Positions 1-12,268 of a stretch of 64,000 bases of DNA are shown here, piece after piece. Position numbers and translations under genes: made by a program. The notes under the pieces were generated by a model, which worked only from the letters and a program-made list of their open reading frames with translations, was not told the DNA's origin and did no database searches. Source of the stretch: Avena insularis (lineage: Eukaryota; Streptophyta; Magnoliopsida; Poales; Poaceae); NCBI GenBank assembly GCA_023614405.1, contig CM042684.1, positions 205,784,941 through 205,848,940 on the forward strand, read 5' to 3'. Each line of letters opens with the position of its first letter. Positions within the stretch are counted from its first letter, which is position 1.

Positions 1-2961
1 AGTCCCACGGCCATGCCCGCGGCCTCCGCCATGTTCTCCTCGTCCTCCAGACCCAGAAACAGTAGTAACCGCCGCTGTTTCCGCGTTGGGTTTTTCCTCC
101 GAGGTGTTCTTGCGCTTCTGATCTTGTTGCTTTGTTTTTGCTAACTGAGGTACATCCAGGACGTTGAGTAATCCCTCTGCATCGTCGTCAGCATCTGCAT
201 ACTTGCTCGCTGTTTCTATCATCTCTCCCAAATCAGTGACCTTGTCACACTTCAAGCGGTGACGTAGTAGACCAATTGGGAGCCCTGCGATGAAAGCTTT
301 AATCGCGGTTTGATCGTTTACTCCTTCACAGGAGTTCTTGGTGTCGATCCATCGTCCGAGATAATCTCGGCAAGTTTCTCCGGCTTTCTGGGTGCAACGC
401 TGTAGGTCTTCGACCGAACAGGGCCTCCGATATGTGCCATCGAAATTACGAAAGAACGCACTTTGCATGTCATACCAGTTATGGATGGTGTTCTCCGGAA
501 GTTCATTGATCCATGATCGCGCCGTCTTCCACAACATAAGTGGGAGATATCGGGCTGCGACCAGGTTGTTTCCGCCTTTGGCGATGCAGCAAGCTTGGAA
601 AAAATCTTGTAGCCAAGTGCCTGGCCGAGCAATGCCGTCGTAGGCTTGGATGTGCCTTGAGATAGCAAATCCTTCCGAGAATCTTATAGCTCTGATGCGT
701 GGTCCGAAGCACTTTGGGCCCACGTACATGTCATCGTTTTCATAGCGCCGCGCCTCTATGTTGGAATTGATCATGTGCCTTGTGTCGTTCGGGGATAGAG
801 ATCGTCCCGAATGCCGGCTGTGGCTGTGGTGCCTTGGAGTCGGACTTCGGGTTCTGCCACCACCTCCTCCACCATGTCGTCCTCCTTGCCCTCCATGGGG
901 GCCGTTGTGATGACTGTGTTGTGGAGAGGGTGGGGCAGCTGGATAGTTTCTGGCTGATCGCCGGCCTCCGTCCGGAGCGTCATTATTCCGGTTCCGAGGA
1001 GGATCTTGACTACGACGAGCCCCCTGCTGGCTTGTCCCAGCATGGTTTCCGTCGTTTCTTCGTCCGTCGTTCCCACCATGGTGAGGCTCAGCCGGACGGC
1101 TTGCATGTTTAGGAGGTGGCATTTTTTGACGATCCTCCTCCCGTCGTTTCTCTTTATCTTCTCCCCTTCGATTGTTAGATTCTTGTCGGGGAGGGTTCTT
1201 CGGATTCAGTGCAGCGATGGCGTCTTTCTCGGCCGCTGGAGTGACGTTGCTCCAGTTACACGAAGTTCTGTAATGCTGTCCTGAAGATCCGGTTCTTGAA
1301 TAATTGTCTTCCTGGCGTTCGGGGTGATGATACTGCGCCCGGACGTAATGGAATCTTACGCCAGCCCATGCTGGATCTGTGCGACACTGGCCAGAATCTG
1401 AGACCAGCTTTTGACTTCTGGACAGGGCGACCTTTTGCTGCTCCAGTCCCTTGTTGAGTAGTTTGATACCCAAACGGATCTCCTCCGGTCCTGGATTAGC
1501 CGATAGAATTTCTCGGGCCGCCATAGTATTCTGTACTGGGGTTGGGTATACCCAATCTCCTTTGCTATCTTTCCGTGGCTTCCCCATCTCATCTCTGAAA
1601 AGGACGGCACGGACAGTTGGGAACTGGTCATCAACGGTGTGACATTTCCGTGTCTTCTGATGCAACCGAGACATGTAGTCCTTAGTTGCCATGCGTTTCT
1701 TCTCCACCTCGATGTTTTTGGCTTCATGGAGGAGTTGTTGACGGCGCGCTTCTAGGGCTTGGGCCCTTTCGTCCAGCTCTTTAGCAGTGAGCTCTGCAGC
1801 TATAGGGATAGGTGTGGTTAATGTAGCATCGATGAGTTTACGCGCACCTTCGATGATCACGTGTCCATCCACCGATTCTTCTTTTTTTGGCTCTTTTGGG
1901 ATAAGTGCTCCATCCGAGTCTTCTTTGTATTCCTCGGCAATCACCTCCTCTATCAGAGGGTCTTTTGCTCGGGTCTTGTTCTTCTTATTCTTCTTCTTTG
2001 CCTTCTTGGCAGCGCCGGTAGCAAAGACGGCTTTGGGTCCATTTCCCGGAATCAAGCTCTGGTCGGTACTTTCGGACATCTGGACTTTGGGATTATCTCC
2101 GACGTCCATGTCGTCCTATGCTTTGGGAGAGTGTTCCCCAGATCCTTCATCCATGGCTTCTCCTTCCTTTGCAGCTTTGGAGTTATACTCCTCTTCATAT
2201 TCCGCGGAGAACTTTCGGATATCTGCCGACATCATCGATTCATCCGAGGATGCGGGTACGTCGGTGTTTGTTCCAATTGCCTCCAGCACCGAGTCGGTGT
2301 TTTCTCCAGCATCGGCAAAGCCAGATCCGGATCCCGCATAACCGATGAAGTGCGACGCGTGCTTCCTGAGGTACCTGTGGCTTTCGCGATCAGCCATGTC
2401 AAAACTTTTGATGGTCTCGAGGATTGCATCTGCGCTTTCGCCTTGCAGTATCATACGTTTTAGTGTGTACCTTAGGAAAGGTTTGTCTGTCCTGGCATCA
2501 TCAGAGCCGGAATCAGTGTTGTTGATATGCTTCTCCTGGATTTCGACTTCCACGGGTGGGTCGATCTGGGATCCAGCTTCTCCGAGGAGATCCACTCTAG
2601 ATTCGACTTAGACCGCTAGGTCTTCTTCAGGCTCGGATTTCTCCACTATCTCCACAACTGGTGCAGGATGGGTGGGATTAGGGTTTTCTGAGATCCGGAA
2701 CTCTGCCGCCTCCGCGGATAAATGGGACCCAGAAGATTCTTCTGCCTCTATCATCACCGCTGGGGTGGGTTGGGCAGGTTCAGCGAAACCGATGTAAACA
2801 TCGATCTCGCCAAAAGACATGATTGTGTACACAGTCACGGCCTCCCTTGCTGGAATCCAAGTCTCGCCGAGAATGATGAGAGGGACATCACTGGCGTAGA
2901 GGATGCGACCGATGGTGATAGTATCGCTGATTCCGATTCTTGCAGATTCCGCTCGGAACAT
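1..2961 (-). pseudogene. gag of RLG-1, two in-frame stops, runs off window
   Basis: The frame with codons starting at minus positions divisible by 3 stays open from ATG 2961 to the edge except for TAA at 2610-2608 and TAG at 2118-2116. The start is chosen because this ATG lies 17 nt after the primer site. In order it holds an N-terminal segment ending in a FGEIDVYIGF motif, an acidic low-complexity stretch, a Lys-rich stretch near 2000, a coiled-coil-like segment near 1790-1680, an Arg/His/Gly-rich linker near 1150-780, and a capsid-type Retrotrans_gag domain near 680-230 (motifs ARSWINELPENTI, AFFRNFDGTYRRP). Gag assembles the particle that packages element RNA. Shorter open frames overlapping on both strands are shadows. 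Confidence 0.8.
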
Positions 2962-2978
2962 AGATCCGAAGCTCACTT

Positions 2979-2996
2979 GCCCCACGGTGGGCGCCA
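2979..2996 (-). other. Primer binding site of RLG-1
   Basis: The minus strand reads TGGCGCCCACCGTGGGGC, two bases inside the LTR edge. It should pair with the 3' end of a host tRNA to prime minus-strand DNA synthesis. The same 18 bases occur at 27192-27175 in RLG-4. I do not assign the tRNA. Confidence 0.85.
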
Positions 2997-2998
2997 AC

Positions 2999-3507
2999 TG
3001 TCGTCGGATTGAGGACAAGTACGCCATGAGGGGGTCCTCGAGGCGTGCAGAAGAGAGGGGTGTGAGACGTACGGTATTCCAGGACGGTGAGAACACAAGT
3101 TTACCCAGGTTCGAATCCGCCGGCTTTGGATGGATTCTACTCCTGCTAGCAATCCATGTCTAGAGAGCCGAATATGGGTTACAAGGGTTTCACTTTGTCT
3201 TGAGTTGAGATTGTAGACTATTGAGGTGCCCTAAAGGCTCTCCCTAGGACGGCTTATATAGATATCCGGCCTAGGGTTTACAGGAGAGATCTATCCGGCT
3301 ATGACTAAGACTCGGTTACAGAGTACATCTTGAACTACAAGTAACATTATGGGCCTAAGTCGATAAGTCTTCTGGGCCCTCCCGTAGCCGGATTGGACTC
3401 CGTCTTTCTCCCTAACTGGGCCGCCTGTGAAGCAAAGCTCTAACCTGAAGTGGGCCACCTTGGTCAGTGAGGAACTGTGAGGATACCCGGAAAGTATATC
3501 CCCAACA
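2999..3507 (-). repeat. 5' LTR of RLG-1 (509 bp)
   Basis: On the minus strand the LTR starts TGTTGGGGATATAC and ends CCGACGACA, giving the TG...CA ends usual for LTRs. A TATA box (CTATATAA, minus strand, 3261-3254) is the likely promoter for the genomic RNA. The second LTR is beyond the left edge, so the boundaries rest on the primer site on one side and the change to RLG-2 sequence on the other. Confidence 0.8.
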
Positions 3508-3713
3508 AGAAGTTCTTTCTCTCTCTCTTTAACCTAGAGTGTTCTCTGGATCTTTTGTAAAGAGTTGAGTTGTAATCTATAGTCATGTCTTGGACCTGCT
3601 GTGTTTCTGTTGTACCACTCTGAGGGATGTAATACTGGTGAACAGTGTTTCATTGGTGTTATGTCAACGACTATAGTGTACTACATCATGCAGTGGTATG
3701 CTGGGTCACCACA
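3508..3713 (+). repeat. 3' end of the left LTR of RLG-2
   Basis: This 206-bp piece ends CTGGGTCACCACA directly before the primer site. The rest of the LTR lies left of RLG-1, outside the window. It starts with a CT-rich run (about 3514-3530). Confidence 0.65.
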
Positions 3714-3715
3714 GC

Positions 3716-3727
3716 TGGTATCAGAGC
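3716..3727 (+). other. Primer binding site of RLG-2 (initiator tRNA-Met type)
   Basis: TGGTATCAGAGC follows the LTR end by two bases. This 12-mer complements the 3' end of plant initiator tRNA-Met and is used by most Copia and many chromovirus elements. Confidence 0.85.
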
Positions 3728-5269
3728 ATATGCTTTGACCTTAGGATTAAAACCCTTTTAGGAAGATCTGTAGGTTGGATAGTGACTATAGGAGCCATCT
3801 TATCTGAACCAAGGCTCGTGATGGATATCCACTTGAGGATAAACCTTATCACACTTAAGTTGGATGTTCTTATCATCTTTCTTAAGGATTAGTTATATGT
3901 ATTCTCTAGAGAATTACCATTTTAGTATTGATCTAAATGGGTATAACACCACTAAGATATCTATAGTAAGTTAATATATCAAAGAAGGTTACAATTAAGA
4001 TTAGGATATCCTGTGGAGTAGTATTAGTGATGGAGTCTATATTTAGGAACCCTGCAAAGTAGCAGAATCTTGTCACTAGTTGATACCACTATACCATATA
4101 GGGTAGAACATTAGAGTATGTATAGATACAATTGGAAGTAAATCATGTAGCATTCACTTGAGAATTCCATGTGATGGAGTAGAATTTTGTTAAGAATCAT
4201 TAATAGTAAGTTAAGAAAAAGAGTCATCATGGTGATATTAGCTCTTTAATCATGATGACTAGGTAAATCTTAACAAGTTTGTGGTGAGAATAGCTCCGAA
4301 ATCATGATAAGTCTGTAATTAGGACAAGTACTTAGTAAATAATCTTGTAATAACAGAAAGTATAGAACAATGAAGGTCTATGATAGAAGTCATAGGTGCC
4401 ATAATCTTACAATAATTTTGGGATTAAGGTGGTAACTACAGTTTTGTTAGTAGTTTTGAGAGATTATGTGAGGATAGTTTACGATAGAATGGAAAGTTGG
4501 TAGTCTTTAGTAGTCCCAAAAGAAAGGTAAGAGGTTAGTCAAGAACCAAAGTGAGACCACTTTTCTCAAAATTATCTTGTTGCAATTGAGCAATTTGGGT
4601 AAATAATGAGACAAAGAGTAGTTTAAACCTTAAAGTGCTAAGTATCACGAGGTAAACCTATAATAGAAGGTGTCATATACTACACAGCTAAGCCTGAATT
4701 CTAGAGGTATTATACTCAACTACTATTTCCGGGCTTAGAATGATGTGTGTTATATGTACCACATTTGGATTTTTTTTTTGGTTTTCTTGCATCTTCTTGA
4801 GTGACTAGATCTGTGCATGAAGTTTGACTTGATGTGCAAATGCATGTTGCGCCATCAAGTTATTACTTGATGTTATGGACCTAGACAAAAAATGGAATTC
4901 GTGTAAGGGAGTGACGAGTTCCGAAGATCAAGATGAAGACTTCAAGAAGAAGGAAGCTAAATATAAGGTGTATTAGCACTATTTTGAAGGATGGATCAAT
5001 CCCAACTTGTTATTAGTTGGCAACAAGAGGGAATATTAGTGCAGAAAAAGGGGGAGAGCAACAGGAAGGATGAATTTAAGTTCACTTAAGATAGGTGATG
5101 TTGCTAAGAAGCTAATGAAGTAGTTGTACCAGGTTCATGGAAGTATCATGAATCAGTGCAAAGAAGAAGTCTTGAAACAAAAGTGGTATTCAAGCTCTGA
5201 CAATTCAGAGAGAATGCCAATAAGAAGTCAAAAACCCATAGGGTAATCCATACACTTAGGAGGATCCAC

Positions 5270-5321
5270 AGCTGGTATCCGTAGTTCGTATCCGTAGTTG
5301 GTATCTATAGCTGCTATCCTA
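5270..5321 (+). repeat. 13-bp tandem repeat, four imperfect copies
   Basis: Successive units are AGCTGGTATCCGT, AGTTCGTATCCGT, AGTTGGTATCTAT and AGCTGCTATCCTA, directly abutting. Each differs from its neighbours by one to a few bases. Confidence 0.75.
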
Positions 5322-6220
5322 GCGGTTTAGCTAATTAGGTCATCTTTGTGTAATCTAAAGAGTATAAAACTTGGCCTAAGTTAAGTTAGACCTAAGGAAG
5401 TATGAAATTAAAAGATCGTCTTTCAAGACGCTTCGCGAAATCATGCCTACTAAAGCCAAAATGTCTAGAAGGTTAAGAGTAAGACAAATAGTGTCGAAAG
5501 ATTCATTTCGGAGATGCATAACTGTGTGGGTGTACCGTAAATCCTTTCGTGAAGCCTTATAGAGATAAAGTATAAGCTAGACAAAAACCAATATCCTTAC
5601 TATCGAGTTAATGTATATTATACTTACAGATTAGAGACCATTAGGAAACCCCAAGGGGGAGAGTAAACAATAAACACTAAAGTGTTGTTGTCTAACTTTC
5701 TGACTAAAGGTGGGAGAAGAAGTACTAAGCTATGATGATATTAAGCCTTATTCTCATAAGGTTATAAGAAGCCATCATTATAAAGTATTTCCGAGAGTAT
5801 ATTCGGATGAAAGATCGAAGGAGATATAATTTCTTAACTCTAGTGGACTAGTTATAAAGGAAAACAATTGGTAAAGTTATCCTTTAGTGTAAAGAGAGTA
5901 TTCCAAAATATGTCTAGTGTAAAATAGTAGGAAAACAGGATTGGAATGGACGAAATGTGTCCACAACCAATTCTAAGTACGAATGTAAGGTCATACTCCA
6001 AGAGATTATATTAGAAGAAATTGTAGGATAGATTAGAACTGATAGCGGATATTGTCAAGAGGATTCAAGGAAAAGATTTGGATACGGGATATCACAATTA
6101 TCCCCAATTATGATCACAATGGAGTTAAGAAATGACGTGATCAATACAAGTCAACTCCTCATTCCGAAACGCAAGAGAGTACGAACTTCGGGGACAAAGT
6201 TTATTTTAAGGGGGAGAGTC

Positions 6221-8643
6221 TGTAACATCCCAGCATTAGAGTTTAGAAATAAGCTGAACACATGTGTGTGCATTGCATTCATGCATAGAAAATCCGGATA
6301 ATTTTCGCGCTTTTAAATAAAACTTGTCAAAGTGATTGAAGCTTCTCTTAACTTGGTGGAATTGAAGTAGAGCATCAAGTTGACTGTGATAAGTTTCCAT
6401 ATGACCTTTGCTCAAACCTTATCTTTGGGTAATATAATTTGATCTAAGGGTAGATCAAATGTAATAAAACTAAATCACAACACACTACTTAATAAGGAGT
6501 ACTAGATCTTCTATAGATCATTACATGGTATTCCATACCACAACTCAAGGATGAATACTTAATATTCTAAATACGATATTAAGATATTAGCTACCATAAA
6601 CTCTGTATACCAAGCTAAGCTTATAACTTAAGAAAAAGAAACTCATGACTAAAACTTGAAACACTTGTTTGCCATAGTTATTCCTACCATGGGTATCATG
6701 GTAGTTCTTAAACATTTACTCTTATTACAAATAGAGTAGAAAGGAAAGTCAAGCCAAGACCATCCATCACATACCCTTAGTGTCATGATAATAGATGACA
6801 ATCCTATTTAACCAAGTCCTAGTGTCTGTTGATCATCAATGTGTGTGATCAATTCTTGACCTAGAACTTATTTACACATAGCCTTTGGCTTATTGTGTTG
6901 ACCTTCCAAATACCGTAAGTAAATTAATCTAAAGGAAGAACTAGATATGGTTGAGTGTACCATCATCAATGGAATGTGATCCTTAGTGGAGATCAAACCA
7001 TTTGATGTTGGAGGAGTTAACTCACTCATGAGTTAACTAGAAGCAGTACCTAAACTCAAAGGCTGAGCTAGTAATTGAGGAACTATGAGAAAGCTAGTAG
7101 TGTTAGTACATTAGATAACAATCTTGTTAGGACAAGTGGATATAGACTTAGAGTAAGCTTGCTTAACAAGATGAGTCTATAGAGAGACTAATACAAGTTT
7201 ACTACTTAGTTGAATATAGATCTTGGTCATGATTCTCAAGTCACTTGGGAATAGATGACTAGGTGTTGAAGAAGACTTGTGAGTATACCAAATCAGGTAA
7301 GCCTGGTAAGCTGAATCATCTAGCATGAACATGAGAAGTCAAGCTAGAGTATGATGAAGTATTTCATGAGTTGTATGGAGTAGTTAGAGGCATAGTAGCT
7401 TAACCAAGTTAATATAAGGATAACTGGTATTATGGGAGTAGTACTGTACCTATTTCAAAGGATTGATATCCTTTGTATTTATAGTGAGGATTGTAGTCTT
7501 GCAAACCTTGGAAGTAGTTGCAAGATGAAGTTAAGGAAGTTAATAGATGGAGTTAGCAGTAGCTACATTGATAAGGTGCATCAATGGTAGTTAATTAAGA
7601 GGAGTTATATAGTAGGAGTAAGGATGGAGTATTGTTGGAATGGCATGACCATGTCATCATATGATGATGGATATGGTGGAATCAGTTGATTGTCTTATTC
7701 AGAAAGATGAGATCTTTGTGAATTAGATAAGGAAGGTATATGGAGTATATTTAGGAAAGGAATTCCTTATCTAAAAATAACTTCAGGGAGGTATTAAGGT
7801 AAGGATTCTTTAGAAGCCTTAACCAAGAATATATCAAGCCATGATAACTATATGTAGATGAGTATCTTCATTGTTGTTATCCATGTATAAGAATTAACCA
7901 AAATGGTTTTATGATAATTATAAACACTACTAAGAAAGTAGAACTTCAATAGGGAAATTTCAAGTTTTGGAGAACCATAAAATTTAAACCACCAATCTAT
8001 GAACCTAAGATTTAATTCATTAAAAGTTTTATTCCATTAATCTTTATTTGAGTCTAAGCTAGAATAGAATTCTATTGATATCATTAGCCATCCTAAACCA
8101 TCACCCTTACCATGGTGAAAGCAAGAACATTTCTATAAGATTTGCATATGAGAAACAAAACCCTAAAACCCTAAATTATATTTACTTTATTCCTTCATAT
8201 AGTTATGAATATTTCTTGTACAATAAGAAATGATGATAAGAAGATCATACTTGATTTATAAAATAATGTTCATGACCTACAAATTCTCTGCATATTTAAA
8301 ACCTTGAAGAAATTCAAATTTAAAAAAGGAATTTATAAAAAAAGAAAATAGAAAACAGAAAATAGGAAAGGCTTAAGAAAATAGGAAAGCAACACAGCAG
8401 CTCGCCCACGGCCCGTAATCTTCTTGCGCTAACCATCGCCCGCGAGCGCCAGCCTCCACCCTTGGCTCGCTTTGCCACAACCCGTATGCAGTCCAAGTCG
8501 GCCCACCTAGCCCAATACCGTTTCGTCATGTTCTTCCAGTCGTCGTCTACCTCCCGATCGAGCCAAGAAGCTCACTGACCGTGTCCTCGCCGCCGGCGTG
8601 CGCCAAGATCCGAGCCGCCACCCCCGGTCGCCTATAATGTCGT
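6221..8643 (+). repeat. Right LTR of RLG-2, first segment
   Basis: It begins TGTAACATCCCAGCATT right after the polypurine tract. The first 2.1 kb is AT-rich and shows no gene. From about 8400 it turns GC-rich, and the GC-rich part resumes after RLG-3 at 28974. The last five bases, GTCGT (8639-8643), are the target duplication of RLG-3 (right copy GTCGC). No coding region is supported; the 69-codon minus-strand frame at 8320-8529 is probably chance. Confidence 0.6.
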
Positions 8644-10258
8644 TGATGGCTCAGTGTACGGCGCTAGAAAAGTGCTGGTGCGGTGTTGATGTAGAGCTCA
8701 TTGGAACCCCAAGAGGAAGGTATGATGAGCATAGCAGCAAGTTTCCCTCAGTTATGAAACCAAGGTTTAATCGAACCAGTAGGAGCAAGGAAACACCCCA
8801 AAGGTGTTGCTATTGAGCCTTGCAGGCGCACTACCGATGCTAGTAGCAACGTGGAGACCTGCACAACACAACCACAGAACTTTGTCCCCAACTTGCGATG
8901 AGGTTGTCAATCTCACCGTGTTTTGCTAAAAACAAAGGATTAAACGTATCGAATGGAAAGAAGTAATAGTTTGCAGAAAGTAAACACAAAGCAGTAAAAG
9001 ATTGTAGATTGTATGTAAAGAAAAAGGACCGGGATCCATAGTTCACTAGAGGTGGCTCTCCTTAAGATAGATAACATGCTGGGTGAACAAATTATAGCGG
9101 GACAATTGAAAAACACCGAGAAAGCAATACATGCATATACTAGTCATCTTGACTCCTTTGGAACTTGATTGGGCATTACAACTTTATACATAGACCGCCA
9201 TCCAACTGCATCTATGACTAATAATCCACCTTCAGGTTATCATCCGAACCCCCTCCAGTATTAAGTTGCAAGCAACAGATTATTGCTTTACGAATTGCGT
9301 GTAATGTAAACAATACGATTGTTCTATGAACAAAGGATTGTTGTTTTCTCCCTAGTAGCAACATCACATCTAGTACCTTAGAGATTTCTGTCACTTCCCC
9401 AGATTACCAGAGGCATGAACTCACTATCGAGCATAAATACTAACTCTTGGAGTTGCTAGCATCTACTTGGCCAAGATAGCTACTAACAACGGAAAGCATG
9501 CAAGATCACAAATAACAAAGACATGATAGAATCAATAATCAATCTAAAATAGCATCTCAATATCCATCGGATCCCCGTAAACACAACATGTAGAATTACA
9601 AATAGATGATCTTGATCATGAACGGAGCTCACAAGATCTAGACATGAAAGCACAAAGGAGGAGAACCAGCCATCTAGCTACTACATGGATCCGTAGTCCA
9701 GAGATGAACTACTCACGCATCACACCGGAGGCTTGCATGGTGATGAAGAAGGCCTGTGGTGAATTCCCTCTCGCAGGTGCCGGGAAGAGCTTCAGATCCC
9801 TCCCGATCTAGGGATGGAGATGACGGCGGCTATAGACTCTTTCATGGATTTTTGATCGGATACTTAGGTTTTGGTCCCGAGGGCAATATATAGGCGGAAG
9901 GAGAGGCCGAGGGGGTGCTGGGGTCGGCCAGACCACACCCTAGTGTGGGCCAGGCTGGGCCGCGCGGCCAGGTGGTGTGGTGGCCCCCTGGCCCCTCTCC
10001 GTCTCGTACTCTGGCATCTGATGACTTCCAAAAAATAGGCACTTTGGCTTTTGTCCCGTCCAATTCCAAGAATATTCATTTTCTGACTTTCCTGGAACCA
10101 AAAACAGCAGAAAACAGGCAGCTGGCACTGTGGCTCTTGTTAAAAGGTTAGTCCAAGAAATCATATGAAAAGTACTCCAAAGTGTGGACAAAACACAAGA
10201 AAGTGGATAAAACCAAGCATGGAACATCAAAAATTATAGATACATTTGCAATGTATCA
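8644..10258 (-). repeat. 3' LTR of RLG-3 (1615 bp)
   Basis: In plus orientation it starts TGATGG and ends GTATCA; on the minus strand it begins TGATACATTGCAAATG. It matches 15075-15616 plus 27899-28973 along its length with small indels. The GC-rich part near 9900-10010 includes GGCCAGGTGGTGTGG, a motif shared with the LTRs of RLG-6. Short open frames here are not genes. Confidence 0.9.
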
Positions 10259-11009
10259 ACATCCCCAAGCTTAACTCCTGCTCGTCCTCGAGTAGGTAAG
10301 TGATAAAAAGAAAGAATAATTTTTGAGGTGACATGCACCATCAAAGACTTGATGAAAGTATTTGTAGAACATTCAAAGCTAGGATCATAGTACTTCAATC
10401 ATAACATGAAAGACAAAGTTCTAGCTATAAGACAAAGAAACTGTGATGCAACATGAAAAGGCACAAACAAAAGATTCATGAATAACAATGCTTTGCAAGA
10501 CGTTTGTTTGTTTCACATAAAGAAAACATAGCATAATAGCATTCAGCTTGTCCCTCAATAGAGTAGCAAATATAAATGCATAGGACACCTTCAAAGTTCA
10601 TAAGAGTGACTAGATACAAATAGTTTAAAACAAGCAATATCAAGTTATGCATCAATCAACTAGTCTTGGGACAATGCACATAGAACTAAGAATGGCCACT
10701 ATGCTCTCAAAGTAGGTGCATAAAGGTAGAAGGTAGAGACTCAATATAATGGTGGAAGAAAGGCCTTCATAGAAGGAAGTAGGGATTCAAGTCTCATAAA
10801 GAGCTTCCAAAAATTATGGTACTTATAGCTTTCAGCTGTCATTGCCCCTATCATAAGCATCTTGAAGGTGATTAAGGTTAAAGTGACACAACTAAGAGGA
10901 TGTGCTTGACAAGTTATAAACCGAAATCTCATGCCCCTTACTTACGAAGACCGATCCTCATGCTACTCAACTTTAGTCACGAGTAAGCTCTTGTCATTGT
11001 AAGTACATG

Positions 11010-11055
11010 TGTATCATAAAGAGCCGCCAATGGGGTACCCCTTGCACATGATACA
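11010..11055. other. Nested inverted repeat conserved in RLG-3 and RLG-6
   Basis: The outer arms are TGTATCAT (11010-11017) and ATGATACA (11048-11055). Between them is the perfect palindrome GGGGTACCCC (11032-11041). RLG-6 has the same arrangement at 37474-37519 with the same 14-base spacer on the left side. It could fold in RNA or DNA; the function is unknown. Confidence 0.6.
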
Positions 11056-12247
11056 GGAGCTATCCCATAATCAAAATGATAAGGCAAACAGACAATGAGC
11101 ATCTCAGCGATCTTTTTATTTGCTATTTGCATAGGTTTTTATTGAGGATGCTTCATAGAGTGCTCATTATGGTGTTGCTGCAAGTTTCCACCATGATTAG
11201 ACATGGCTTAGGCTAGCGGCCTAGGCGTTTCTCTAACACACATACCAACTCCATGATCTTACAAGTTCCACTTTTATTTCACACCGCCCGGATCCGTAAG
11301 CAAAAGAATATGATATCAACGGGGTACAAAGTACAAGTGCAATGTTGAAAGCGTTCCCCATGAAACATGGTTCTTCTAATTTCAACTTATAAAGCGCAAG
11401 CATATACGCAACAAAGAAGGACCCAATGGTTCAAGTTTATTAGATGCAAAAAAGTAAAGTGTGCCGTCAAGTTCGTGAGAGCTTTAATCACTAGTTTTCG
11501 CATAACAAGTTTAATTTGGAAGGTAAACTAAAGCATGAATATACTTGGAATAGCATAAGCTAGTAGGTAGGTATGGTAGACTCTTTGGAATAACTTGGTT
11601 TAAGGAGTTGGATGCATGAGTGGAACTCATACTTGGTTGTGGAGGCTAGCAAAAGACTGGGAGCGACAAACTAAGAGAGCAATAATGGCCATAATCATGC
11701 AGAGTGACAAAACATCATTGATCAAAGCATAAAGTGATACTACAAGTTGAAACTAAAGGATCACAAAGGCTTTGGTGACTTGAGATAGTCATAACATGGT
11801 GTGAGCATGCGCCAAGTCAACCCAAATAAAGCATCAAAGGAGAATACCACTATACTATGCTTTAATATGCTAAAACAACGCATGATTCATTCAAGGCACA
11901 TTAAGCAATCTTAATTGTTTATAACAAGTCATGCTACAGCAAAGAATACTAAGCATAAAGCCAAAACAATATAAAACATGGCATGACAAAGCATAGGCCA
12001 TAGTCAAAAACAAGCTCTTTTTACCACATAAGCATGAACTTTTCTACTCTTTTCCAAACCAAACCAAACTATTTGCAAACCAATGTATGAAAGAGGGGGT
12101 CCAACCAATTTATTCAGAAAACTAAGCAAACCAAGAAAACTAAAAACCAAAACAAAAAACAAAGACGCTCCAAGAACAACATAATTGTGCATGAAACAAT
12201 AAAAATGAAGCGTTTGGAAGAAACATGGATTTTTTATTGATGAAGAA

Positions 12248-12268
12248 GGGGATGCCTTGGGCATCCCC
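12248..12268. other. Hairpin next to a second polypurine-like tract
   Basis: GGGGATGCC and GGCATCCCC form 9-bp perfect arms with a TTG loop. On the minus strand the sequence before it reads CAAAGCTTGGGGATGCC, nearly a copy of the true polypurine tract at 10272-10259. Confidence 0.6.

Larger units (their letters stand above)
1..3507 (-). mobile_element. RLG-1: Tat-like Gypsy element, 5' part only
   Basis: The minus strand reads 5' LTR (3507-2999), primer site (2996-2979), then a long damaged gag frame that runs off the left edge. The primer site is identical to that of RLG-4, and the gag N-terminus resembles RLG-4's, so I place it in the same broad Tat-type lineage. The sequence just right of the LTR is AGAAG (3508-3512), the expected target duplication; its partner lies outside the window. 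The element is inserted in the left LTR of RLG-2. Polymerase and the 3' LTR are not in the window. Confidence 0.8.
3714..6220 (+). other. Interior of RLG-2 without recognisable gene
   Basis: About 2.5 kb of A-rich DNA with stops in every frame; the longest open frame is about 60 codons. I could not recognise gag, protease, RT or integrase motifs. The last part before the polypurine tract (about 6170-6210) has the form often seen at the 3' end of chromovirus interiors, but this is weak. It is either a non-autonomous derivative or very decayed. It contains a short tandem repeat at 5270-5321. Confidence 0.5.

Noticed and set aside
1787..2463. 184- and 200-codon plus-strand frames over RLG-1
   Set aside because: Shadows of the minus-strand gag frame, which has capsid motifs.
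3716..3727. tRNA-like sequence TGGTATCAGAGC (also 33722, 43445, 56675)
   Set aside because: These are primer sites complementary to the tRNA end; no cloverleaf surrounds them.
7010..7045. Repeated AGTTAACT looking like an inverted repeat
   Set aside because: The 8-mer is itself a palindrome, so two nearby copies need no special explanation.
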